Under the pieces are notes generated by a model, which was given only the letters and a program-made list of their open reading frames with translations, ran no database searches and was not told the DNA's origin. From Nereocystis luetkeana (taxonomy: Eukaryota > Sar > Phaeophyceae > Laminariales > Laminariaceae), in assembly GCA_031213475.1 (NCBI GenBank), contig JARUPZ010000009.1, positions 62,001-126,000 on the forward strand: a stretch of 64,000 nucleotides of DNA, written 5' to 3'. Below, piece by piece: positions 22,700 through 34,966 of the stretch. The position numbers and the translations under genes were made by a program. Position 1 is the first letter of the stretch. Every line of letters starts with the position of its first letter.

Positions 22700-25600
22700 C
22701 TACCGGTACAAGGTAAAGGCGAAACAAACCGCCCGAAGTCATGCAAATAAAAAAAAAACAGGGCGGGGGGACGGGGGAGAGACGACGCGGGGCTGGGGGT
22801 TCAATGGGGGGAGTAGGGGAACTTTTCCTAACCTCAGGGAGTTGAGCGGTGACCACGCATACCTTTATAGATGGAGCACCGTCCCTTCCTACTCCTAACT
22901 TAGGGTAAGGGACACCTCAACCATTTGTTGCCTCGCGTATTCATTGGTTGCGGGTGGGAATTGATTGAGGGAGGGAGGGGGGGGGAGGGAGTGCGAAATT
23001 CGAGGATTTTCCGCCGACAGCATAGTTATTTGTGGTGGTGGCGGTAGTGGTGACGGCGGCGTGGGTGTTGTTATCGCTGTTGCCAACCTCTCTGGTTGAA
23101 AATATAAGGAACGCTTAGTCTTCATAACAGTGTCTCAAACACTCCTACATTTATTTACAACAAGTATACATTGCCGCCGAGAGTGGGATCTCATAGTATA
23201 GGATGGGTATGCTGGATAGGCTGGGTACAGGAAAGGCGCAAATTCATCCACACAATCATGACACTGTATAACGACACACCAGACAAGAGTCGAGCCAGTG
23301 GAAGACGACAAAAGCACAGACACCCCCCGGTCAGAACCAGAAACTAACCAATAGAACACTAAAAGTTTATTTTTATGCTTGGTTTAGTGCAGACTACTGC
23401 CCTCTTATACATGTCCCCTATTATATTGCTAATATTATAGGTTGGGCTGGCGTTGGTTGGCAACGACACTGTAACAACATGCCGCTCACTTCGTGAGCGA
23501 TTAATACACAAGCAGGGTACCGTTTTTTTGTGCTCAGTATAGTATGGCGGTCGCCCACAGCTGGTCGTCGAGTTAGATCATTTGTGCGAGGTGAACAACC
23601 TTTGCTCCGCACAAGGGAATTGATAGTATCACGTCGTGTTCATCATATGGCACCCTAGAGGCAGTTACATAGTACTCCCATTGCTGTCTCTGGAAGTGCC
23701 TACACCGGAAATTAAACTAACTCATTGAAGCTGTCATTCATAAGCAAGTCCGCCAACCAAGCGGTTCTTGGTAGGATGCAGCTCGCCCTTCATGCCACTC
23801 GCTGGACACCTCACGGCGCTTCGCGCTTGGTGCAAGCGATGTCTGACTGGTCGGTAAAACCCGACATGCTCCGTCCCGGCATTGTACGGATGCGAGGGTC
23901 TATGGTCATACGACTACGGCCATGCATGAGATCAAGTACCTCTCTCCTATCGAGTACACCCACTCCCCCCCCCTTCTTGTACCGTACCCCCCCTTGGCTA
24001 GGGTAGACTAGCTCTCCACAATGGTTGGGAGACATTGGTTTTGTTTTGCTCGTGCACCCTCACGTGGTGCTTGCAAAGGTGTATTCGTCAATACCATAGC
24101 GGCCGACTCGTCAATATCACAGCGGGCAATTTGTCTGAGTACTTTTGCCCCGTTCGGTACCCATGTCCAGTACGTGGTATTGCCGGTCCCTATGAATTGC
24201 CGGTATGTAAGCGCCAGACAAAAACACCTGCACTATTGCGGCAACCGGCCTTACTCTCCACACACTACTCTCCGCACACTACACTATTTTATAGTTACGA
24301 TGGCCCCATCTGTGCCAAGCGATTTCACAGGCACAATAGCGGGCGACCGGCGCAATAGAAGGACCCCTTCTGTATAGCGATGTACGGTCCTATTAAAAGC
24401 ATCCATCTCTGAAAATAATGTTTAGGGGTGGGACTGGAGGCCTGTTTTGACCCAAAAAAGCGACAGGCTATTCGAAACGACCAGTCGAAAACACTATAAA
24501 ATTCTGAAAAAGTGAAACAACCGACATACCCCCCAAGGACTTTTTTAGTGTACATGCATAGTGAACGTTGTATACGATATTTCTCTGGAGTGGAGATGAA
24601 TTGGGTCTTGACGTTATACAGACACCTCACACAGGCCCATACCTTTCGGATGCTTTGCTCGTTTTAGCGCAGGAGTAAAACTTGACGTATTTATAGAGTA
24701 AAAGGTGCGGAGAAAACTATTTTTCTCTGCGTTTTTTGCCTCTTACTCTATGAGTGCTTTTGAGTAGTGCGCAGACTTAAGTATGCCCAACATTGGGATG
24801 TGTGGCATACAGCAAAACAAACTCCGGCCGAACCGACGCAGTATCCGTAGAGAACGATTCGACAAAAAGTCGCCCCTTTAGTCACTTTTTGGGGACCACG
24901 ACAATCAATTTCGTGATGGGTAATTCGAAAACACCAGGACGAATCTCGGCCAAGAGCAAAAAGACAAAAATCGTCCAAGCGAACCGGGAGGCATATCTGC
25001 CGCGTACGGGTCGTAGTGTCCGCGAGGCGGCGGCGATCGTGTCCCGAGCGAATGCTGTTATCCACCGTGGCATCGCGGGGGCGGAGGTCAGCCGCGACCG
25101 GGTTAGATGGCTGTAGATTGGAACATATTGCACCACAGCAGCAGCAGCAGCAACGCCAGCAGCCGCACCAGGATCAGCAGATCCACCTTCAACCAGGCCC
25201 GGCAGGGGCTGCACCACGCTCACGAGCCCGTTTGTGCTCGGCTGCGCTGCTGCTCAAGCACTCGTCGTGTTTTTTTTTTTTGTGTGCTGCTCCGGCCTTC
25301 TCGAGCCACACGCTGCAGCTCCTCTCGTACCATAGTACTGACTAACCGTAACCGTAACCGTAACCGTAACCTCTGCTATATGATACCAAGTGATGACGAC
25401 TTTTTTTTGTGACGTATTTATTCTTTGATAATCGCTGATTGGTTCATTTATTTAAAGATTAACCTTTCCCCCCTGACATTTTTTGTGACTTTTTTATGTC
25501 TAAAAATATTTCAGTCCCACCCCTAGCTGTGAGTGCGTAACATGAGACGGGCGCAACGGGGGGGTGGTCCCGGCCATAGATGCAGTAGGCACATGAAAGA

Positions 25601-28600
25601 TATGTGCGTTGAAAAGACCAACCGTCACAGCTACAAAAAAACAAACTAGCGACGTCATCGGCTCCCGCTGTTAATCACGGTCACGATAATACCAAAATTG
25701 GCCTTCGAGTAGCTATGGCGTACAGCATACATCATTGACGCAGTGTGTCATATTTTGCGTGAACCAGCCCGTATAATGATGGTCTCGTCTGCAAAAAGAG
25801 CACTCGATACCCCTGAGGTCATTAAGCAGGAGGCGTGATTGTGTAGGAGATAGGGGATACATATTCTAGCACAGGGAAAGTTCCATATGCCCGATTTTCG
25901 TCGCATGACAGGCGTTATTGGGACATCTTCTAACCCGGGGGAACATTTCGATATGCCCAATTTTTGTCGCATAGGAGGCGTGATTGGGTACGAAGGCGAT
26001 GGGCGATAGGGGATACCTGGTATATGTTTTATCACCTGGAAGAGCAGTTCGATGTCCCTAAGCTTGTCGAAGTAGAAGTCCCGCTCCTTCTCCACCGCCG
26101 CCATCGTGATCACCGACTCGTCCCGTTCCTGTCCGCCGGTTGAAACAAGGGAACAAGATGACAACGAAACAACAAAAAAAAAAACAAGGGAACGAGACAA
26201 CCGAAAAAAATAAATAAAAAAATTCACGCGACGATTGGACGAATCCGATGCTGTGACAGGTAGATATTTCAATATCGGGTTGATAATTGGCCCAACGAAA
26301 GGCCTCGCTACTACTCTACCGCCGCCATTTGCCAGCAAGTGCAAACAAACACCAGCAAATGCAAGCAAACGCATGCAAACCCAAGCAAATGCAAGCAAAC
26401 ACTAGCAGATGCAAGCAACCGCATGCAAATGCAAGCAAGGTTCGGCAAGCAAGGTAAGGGAAGAGGGTGCTCCGGAGGCTGAAAACACAACTCGGCAACT
26501 GCCGTGGCTGCTTCGAATGCGACTCTCGCGTTCCGGGAGATGTGGTGCATCTCTGAGGTACCATACCCAGTTTCAGCTACAGGTGCGTCTCGCATGACCA
26601 TCGCCTAGGGCAACAACGGCTGGCTTAGGGTTGTGCTGGCGGCGCCACGGCTCCTGGTGCAGCGAGCAAGCAGTGAGACAGACTGAACCCTCCCTACCCC
26701 TACGTTCGCTTGCTTGGGTCACCAAAACTAAGACCTCGAACTATTCGTCTCCACTTACCAACCCGATTATATTTCTCGTACTTTTCCACCCCTCGGAAAT
26801 ATCATGATCTATGAATCTACAGATAGGCCATCTACAGATAAATCATCTATTACGGGGAATCATGGTCAATAGGACCTACGGTACACACAAAAACCTATAT
26901 ATTTCGCTATTTTCACTAACAATATTTGGCCCCATTTACTATGGTCCCCCGTAATAGCAGTTCCTCACCTACTGTTAAGAGATGATGTGAAGGATTTGAT
27001 TTGCCTTCTAGGGCAGATCCAACCCAGGAAACATGTGCTACAAATGGAAAGAATTCAAGATGTACGGGTCCCACCAGGTGACATGAGCCACCGTCGATCA
27101 TACAATATCGGGAATAGATTATTCATCCGCCTTCTAAAGATCTACCAGGTACATGGTTAAGCGGGAATCAATCAACTGTCGGACTTGTGTACCTGTTCCT
27201 ACTCTAGCACAAGTGATGTGTACCAGTAGTCCAGAAAAAGTATACCTGGAAGCTGTCTAGACGTGTACTCGTGTAATCGATGTATTGATGCCCGGTATGC
27301 CTAGCCTTTAACAACACACGGGATCGCTCATCGCGCGAGGTGCATGTATTACTATTTGAAAATGTGCTTGCCGCTCATATATATAATAATTCAAGTCGGT
27401 TGGGTTATAGAAATAGCTGAAACCGACAAAAATGAGGAGCTGATTGGTTGAACAGGTATATCCAAAGGCCATACGTAGCCAATCAAAAGTTGCTCTGTGT
27501 GCTAAGCAACCCACAGAGTTAAGAAATCGAACCCAAGGATACTTATAGCAGGTAGAAAACGTGATTTTGATCAATTTTCCCACGGCAATTACTTTTTCGT
27601 GGGTTGGGATTGCTATCTAAAAATTAGAGCAGGAAACAGACCGCAGCAAACCCAACACAACAAAAAAAATCGCAAATACCTTTACTACCGCACCCCTAAG
27701 CCTAAGGCCTTCAGAGGCAAAAAATGACGATAAAAGTGACGATTACAGAAACGGCAAGCGCGTGATTGCAAGTGCCGACTAGTAAATAGTTGGCCGACTG
27801 AAAGTGTCGACTAGTAAATAGTTGGCCGACTGAAAGTGCAGACTAGTTAATAGTTGGCTGACTCTTAAGTGTCGATTAGTTGATAGTTGGCCGACTGCCC
27901 AATACTTGCCCCGACTAGGTAGTAGCTGTCCAGTTGGCTGACGTGAAGTAGTTGGCCGACTACCTGGTAGTTGGATTACTAGAAGTGCCGACTATTAATA
28001 GTTACTACAGTACTGTTGTTGGCCATGTTCTACAGCTTGGTGGGTGCGGAAATTTGTGGAGTTGTGTGTCTTCCTTTCTGACCAAAGCATATGTGCCTCG
28101 ACGTGGGTGTGCTACAATAATAACAAAAAAAGGCTAATCGAGTCAGTTGGTTCCTTTACCTCCCAACTAAAAATTACATTTGATAGCCTGGTAGTCGTGT
28201 GGTCCAACACCTTCCGGCGTTTCAAAGGTATCGAAACAATTGAAAAAAAAAAGTAATTAAGAAGAAGCCCTCGAAACAAACCTGTCCAAACACAGCTGTC
28301 ACAACAGAGATGACAACACCAAAGTTGACATTAAAACGTTGTAAACCAAACGTTGGACAAAAAATGTAGTCCAAAACATTTTTTGAAGCGAAGTTGTCCA
28401 ATAAATATTTTGTCAAAACGTGCCGCGCTTTGGTCTCGCCTGGGTTAGCTCGTCGATCTTCGCCAGCAGCTGCGGGTCCGGCTCTGCGGCGGCCCTGAAA
28501 ATAAAAGCCAAAAACAATCACAAAAACAATCACAAAAGAACTTGGTATGTAGCAGGATCGAATCTTCGCGTGGGTGGCGTTACTCTCGCCGTCGTCGGTG

Positions 28601-31600
28601 CCGAAATAGTAGAGGAACAATCAATCAACCTTCGAAACCCTTTTAGTCACGCTGGTGTGACAACAAACATGTTCCGTCACAACTGCCACTGAAATCAGCC
28701 CGCCAATGGGCCGTTACAAAGTGGCATGGCATCCCCGTACTACATATGTCCGTCATGGAGGTGTTCCTGTTCCCTTGAAAGAGGACCCACTCATCCCTCC
28801 TCGCCAGAACGTACACGCGGGGGAGGCAGGAGTTGAAACACATACAACCGTCGCGTGAGAGGATCAAGCACGACAAATAGGGGCACCAGGCACGTGCCAA
28901 CCGCCAACACAAGCTCCATCAACCAAACACCTCAACAGGCCTCGGAGCTGGACAAAGAATGCTCGCGTGAAAACAAGCACGTGCCAACACAATATCCCCC
29001 AAAGAACATACCTGGTAGGGAAGAGGGCAGTACTACAGTAGTATACACCTAGAAGCAGCTCCCAAAGAATGGTTGCAAAGCTAAATAAAGCTGCTATATA
29101 CTGCTGTACGAGCGGGCATCGTTCCAAGACCAGGGGGGAATAAAAATGAGTCGCTTGCCGGTATAATTATTTACAGTATCGAACACGCCCATCAGGTACC
29201 TCGCACCGTATATTAATATGTGAATGCTTGCTCTGTGCCCGTGTTTGCATGCCCAGCGGAGATCTGGAGGCGTTTTTGCTGCGGGCCATCGGCGGTGGAA
29301 ACTTGACCTTCAGTTATTATTAAAGTTGAATAGCCGCCGGCGGCTGTCGCTATGCTTGTTTCCTATACTCGGCTTGAAACACCAAAAACAATACCACTAG
29401 CCTAGCCCTTCGTGCTATAACCCCGACCCTAACCCTGGATTATTTTTTCATCGGAATGAAGATGCAGCAAAAGCGAGCTGGTGTCATCAACCGTCTTGAA
29501 AAAAGCAGGGCCGAGTAGCAAACACTAACGCAAAGCAGCTATCGCAGCTCGGACGAATAGCCTCGCTATATCGTCGTGGTGCATACAACCATCTGCGATC
29601 GGACCTCCCGGCGTGTGGTCTACACATACTTGCGCCTGGTGTATACGTAGAAGTGATCGGCGTGAGTGGCTGGAAACGAATCCCTGGTGCCTGGTAGCAG
29701 TCAGCCCCCGGGGACGTTAGAGTACCATCTTCGATTCGGAAATCCCTCCGTGTATCTACAATGTTATGTACGCACAGACTCCAGGGTCCCGGTTTGGGCG
29801 CGTCGAAAGGGTGAGTATTCGTGAGGCCACCAGGCCTCTCTATTAACCTCTCCAACGAGACGTGAAACCGCATGCGCTGCCGGATGCTGCCGGCCAAATT
29901 CAGGGCGTCAGAACATAGTCATCCCTTCCGAAAACGGCTGAAGCAGGTGTGCCTTGACTATAGAGGAATTTTCGGCCAAATAGATTACCTGGTACATGAC
30001 AGGTACATGACAGGTACATCAGCAGCAAACGGGTGGAACCACCGCCAGCACACAAAAATTGAAAACCATTCCCTTGGCCCTGGTACGCGAGTTCTTAGCA
30101 ACTGACATACCATATCTATAAAACGCTCAAGATACTTTTTTATTGCACAGAATAAAACCTCGCAGGGGCTATCCTCGACGCTAGCGACACGCCTCGCGAG
30201 CTGCAAGCGACAGGTAGAGTACGGTAAACCTTTGGAAGTAATTTCTGGTTGAACTTTGAATTTACTTTACTCAATAACTTACAGCTGAGCGGTTCGCGCC
30301 GAGCAAAACACGCCAACTTGAATCCTAAATAACACCTGGTGACCCTTGAAAGAGCCTACGCTCAAACGTTGACCCCCACAACAACGCTAAGCCTTAGGCA
30401 AAACAGGTCAGCCCTAACCATTTTCGCGCACCGTATATCTTGGTTAGAATAAGATGCTCTTGTTTACGTACTACATCCCATCCTACATACCTCGCCGGAG
30501 CGGCCCTCGATTTGAGCGAAGAAGCCGCCGGAGCCCTCGTTGACGCAGCGGCCACCGACGCCGTGGCGCTACTGCTGGCACCACCAGCAGCGGGACGGGA
30601 TGTGCGGGTCGCGGTCTGGGTTGGTGCCCTCCTGCGTTCGATAGGTTGCAACAGGTTTTAGAACAGCGCGGTCAAAGGTCAAAGGTCAAAGGTGGGGGGG
30701 GGGCGAGGACACGGTTAGGGACAGGCTGGAGGAGTGCGAGGGAGGGGTGTTCTCGACATCTCGACATCATACACGCCCGTTGTCGCATGCATGACCATAT
30801 GACCATATGACCATAGACCCTACAGTAGCATCCCTACAATGCCAGGACGAAGGACTTAGGGCTTGCACCGACCAGGCAAGACATTACATTTGCATGCACC
30901 AAGGCCGAAGCGCCGTGAAGAGCTGTGCGAATCGCATAGAAAGGGTGAGCTACATCCTACTGAGAACCGCTTGTGAGGAGGACCTCCTTCCTTTAAGAGA
31001 GGGAGGGGGGGGGGGAAGGACTCGACAAGGGCGAGGGGTGACGGCTTCGGGGAGAGTTGGGGGAGGGGAAGGGAAATAGGCACTGCTGGGGTTGAGGGTT
31101 GGGGGGGGGGGGGGAAGGCGGGAACACCGCCTGGAAAGGGGTCCTCCGGGATCCATTTCGAGGCTGCATTGATAGCGATTTGGCTGCAATAACGTCAGCG
31201 AGATGAGTGAGGGCGAATTCGCGGAGGCACCCACGTCTGGGTTGTGCAAAAACATACATATACATATACATATAGCCCTTTAATAGCATGACATGTATAG
31301 GTCGCGAGTTTGCGTAACTGCCAGAGTGTGCAGACCACTACTATACCAACTACACCCCCTGTAGCACGCGCGATCGGAGTACACTCCGCAGGTTACGAAG
31401 ACGAGTCTCGAGTAAATTCTCGACCTCATATCGATGCTAATGGGAGCACCATTTTGCCTAAAAACTGATAAATTTCAACATCTGTGTACCGCTCTCACTT
31501 TGACCACGAATGTTCATTCTGTATAAATGAAACTTACCCGAAAAGAAAAAATCCGGCTGGATGTTAGGGCAAGGTCGGCATGAGAAAAACTCGGCACAAC

Positions 31601-34600
31601 TTAAATTTGACGCGGCGAGGTTCAGAGTCCTCGGTAGATATCGATCGACCAAATCGAAGACTGCACCGAAGAATGTGAACAGGGCACGAGCGTTAGGGAG
31701 GCTCCGACCCACCGAGTGATCACAGTGATCACGCGACGGCCGGTGGCACGTGGCAAACGCCGGTCAGGCGTCTGATCGCAATGCGGCCCAAACAAACGAC
31801 GCAAATGATCGATCCCTCTCTGATAGCAAAAACAAAATAGAGATTTCTTCAGGTTTGGGATAAGAGTATAGTATAGGACGAGGCGGGCAACCTCTCGCCC
31901 CCTAGACATCGTACCCAGCCGACATTTTGCAAGGCGTCACCTACACCCATCTAACTTGCCGGACATGATTCTGAGTCTGTGTCGAGATGGAAGGTCCATC
32001 GTCGCATGAACTGAACTGTTATCAGTGTCTTGGCAATTGAGAACGCGAAATAAAAACAAAAACCACCGCATGCACCAACGTAAAGAAGCAAGCAAGCAAA
32101 CAAACCGAGACACAAACGCCTAACTCATCAGGTTTCCCACAGCGGCGGTACGAGACTGCCTTCAGCTGATTACGCTAGTTGATAGTTTGGAAACGAAACT
32201 TTGCAACATCACGCTTGCATTGGCAACGGCCTCTAGTTTTTCTTCAAAAGTATGAATGAAGATGCTTCGCAGTCATGCCGTGGCTAGAAACTTGGCCAGC
32301 AGGACAGTTGCAACTGCCGTTAACGTGTGTGCGCTGATCGACAGTTAAACCCAGACAAGCCAATCATATGAGTGTGGGTGGGTTTCCCTTCATATCAGGA
32401 GGCGTTACGGCGTTACACGGACCATTCAGGCGACTCGAATTTAGGGGTACAGTATCTTATTTCCCTTGCGCTGATATAAAACCATAAATTCGCACTCACT
32501 CCCGTTAAAAATGAATGGGTTAGGATGAAACGACACAAAGTAGATTAATAGTATGATAGTCACTCCCTCCTACCTGGTACTAAGTAATCGAAATATTGAA
32601 GTGGTTATTTCAAAAACTCGAGAGTTCGTTACATCGAACCTTCGACACGATATCCAACATAAGATACACCAAGGGCTGAGGCTGAATTGCGGTAGGTAGT
32701 GGCTCCCCGTACCCAGTATTCGATACATCAAATGTCGATATATCGATATATCGATGTTTTGATATATCGGAAGTCTCGGTACGATATATAACACCGTTAA
32801 ACGAAATCTCACAAATAAGGGCTTAACTTGCGGCGGCGGTTACCCCGCACTTCGCCCGTACTCTGCCTTAATTGTGGTTTGTGCGCCGCTCAATAGCGTA
32901 CCCTGCCTTAATGAAAGTCTGATACCGGCATGTCGATCAAATATCCAAAGTAATAGTAGGAACGGTGCATGACGTACTAGTCACAGGGGTGACCTTCCGG
33001 CAGCGGCCCCTTCGTATTAGCTCACTCTATTCGATAGGACTGCACCCGATATCGGAAGTTCGCTACTTTGATACATCGAAAGTTCGACACATCAAACACT
33101 GAAATTTCGATATAGCATACCAGGGACCAGTATGTTGCAAATTTCTTGAGCTCACCCTATCGCACAACTAATAATATCACACATCAGGGTAGCTCGAGCT
33201 AGCTCTTTTCCAGGGTAGCTCACCGGTGAGCTACGTGAACTACGTGAACTACATGAGCTGCAGATGTTTGCCCGGCTTGATCTGCAGGAGGGTACATCAT
33301 CTCACGGTAGCTACAGCTATTACGGGGGACCATAGTTAATAGGACCTGTGGTCTACATAAAAACCTATATATTTAAACATTTTTACTAACAATATTTGGT
33401 CCTATTAACTATGGCCCCCCGTAATAGCTCTTTTCCAAGTTAGCTCACAGGTGAGCTGCGTGAGCTGCACATGGGCTGCGGAAAATTTCCCGGCTTGATC
33501 CATACGAGGGTACATCATCTCACAGTAGCTCCAATTCGCTCTTTTCCAAGTTAGCTCACCTGTGAGCTGCGTGAGCTGCACATGTTTTGCCGGCTTGGGT
33601 CTATAGAAAGGTACACTATGTCACGGCAGCTAGAGCTGACTCTCGTCGAGGGTAGCTCACCGGAAAGTTCGCGAGTTACATGAGCCGCATATGTTTTCAC
33701 AGCTTGAGCTTATAGGAGGGTAGCTCGTCTGTACATGGTTTTGAAGCTTGGGGAATAGAGGATAGCTCATCTGCACATATTTGCCCAGAATGAGGTACAG
33801 GAACTACATGAGCTACACATGCTCCGCTCGGCGTAGGCTATAGGCGGTAGGTCATCTCCACATGTTTTGTGACATTTGAGCTATAAGCGATAGCTCATCT
33901 GCACATGTTTTCAAATCTTGAGCCATAGAGGATAGCTCGCCTGCGCATACTTGCCCAGGTGAGATATGTGAGCTACATGAGCTAGCTCACCTGTTCCTAT
34001 GATTGCCTACTGTATACTCGTAGGAGCTACATGAGCTATACATGTTTTCCCCGGCATGAGCTATAGGGAGTAGGCGGTACCTTATCTGCATACGCTTTGA
34101 AGGCGTGAACTGAACACGATAGATGAGCTACTGCAGCTCATGAGCTGTCCGGGGGATATAAACTTTCGATACCATGTCCAACCATAGTTGTGTCGATACA
34201 CCAATACTTAGAGCTGGCCGTAAGTCAGAGCCTCTCCCGTACTCAGCACCCACGCCTCCCCCGTACTCAGCGCCCACCCTTGCTCATTCTGCGCCCTTTC
34301 GTAGGGCAGGACCCTGCTACAGTGGTCTAAGAACTATACTGGTATTTCACATGACATAAACATACAAGTAAATTGTTATAGTCAAAGGGCTGACCTTCCC
34401 GCAGCGGCTCCTCCGTACTTAGCGCCTCCCCTTCCTTTGCTGCGCCGTTCGATAGGGTCGTACCCACCCGCCGCCCCTGTTGTGTCGTGAAAGTTTTTAA
34501 ACCACTGCAACAGGCCGCCAGCGACAGCAGCAACAGCAACATAGTGAGCAACAGCAACAGCACCCACAGCAGCTAAATGAACAGGAGGCAGAGCGCTTCA

Positions 34601-34935
34601 AAAGCAATAGGAACAATTGAACAATCAGAAGTGGCTGTAGCACTAGTAGCGCAAGGAGTAGCAAAAAAATATTACAAGGAGCACAACAGCAACAGCAGCA
34701 GCAGTTGGACAGGCAGAAGTGGTACTAGCAAAAGCAGTGCACTACCAGGAGCAGCTGAAGATGAATTTGGAAGAGCAACATAGTGGCAGTTGAACAAGTA
34801 CCGGCGGCAGAAGTAGGAGCAGTGAACGGAGCAGCAAATACAGCACCAAAAGAAGAGGCCGTAAAAGGAGCAGGAACAACTGCAGTCGAACCAAATAGTA
34901 GCAGGAGGATGAACAGCCGGATGAGGGCAAGCAGA

Positions 34936-34966
<31 letters not shown>

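Larger units (their letters stand above)
22700..26035 (-). other. EB1 intron between exons 9 and 10
   Basis: Contains a ~540-bp dispersed repeat (23440-23965), a CAG tract near 25135-25150, a (CCGTAA)n telomere-variant tract (25346-25372), a TACCWGGTA at 26014 and an unrecognised 66-codon + strand frame (24916-25116, starting MGNSKTPGRISAK). No extra EB1 exon is needed across this junction. Confidence 0.7.
26129..28439 (-). other. EB1 intron between exons 8 and 9 (putative GC donor)
   Basis: Contains a GCAAGCAAATGCA-type minisatellite (26330-26455), a MITE (26853-26951), a copy of a ~150-bp dispersed repeat (about 27000-27150), a ~36-bp tandem array (27770-27990) and TACCWGGTA motifs at 27143 and 27961. 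Its donor reads CAG|GCGAGA. Confidence 0.75.
30632..34394 (-). other. EB1 intron between exons 6 and 7 (3.8 kb)
   Basis: Holds a fragment of family A (30775-30965), G/C-runs near 31000 and 31100, ATATCGATAT-type repeats near 32715-32770 and 33060-33115, a TACCWGGTA at 32571 and the MITE-invaded array at 33180-34150. Confidence 0.7.

Noticed and set aside
24916-25116. 66-codon basic frame MGNSKTPGRISAK... in an EB1 intron
   Set aside because: No family recognised and it lies antisense in an intron. It may be a transposase remnant, but nothing shows it.
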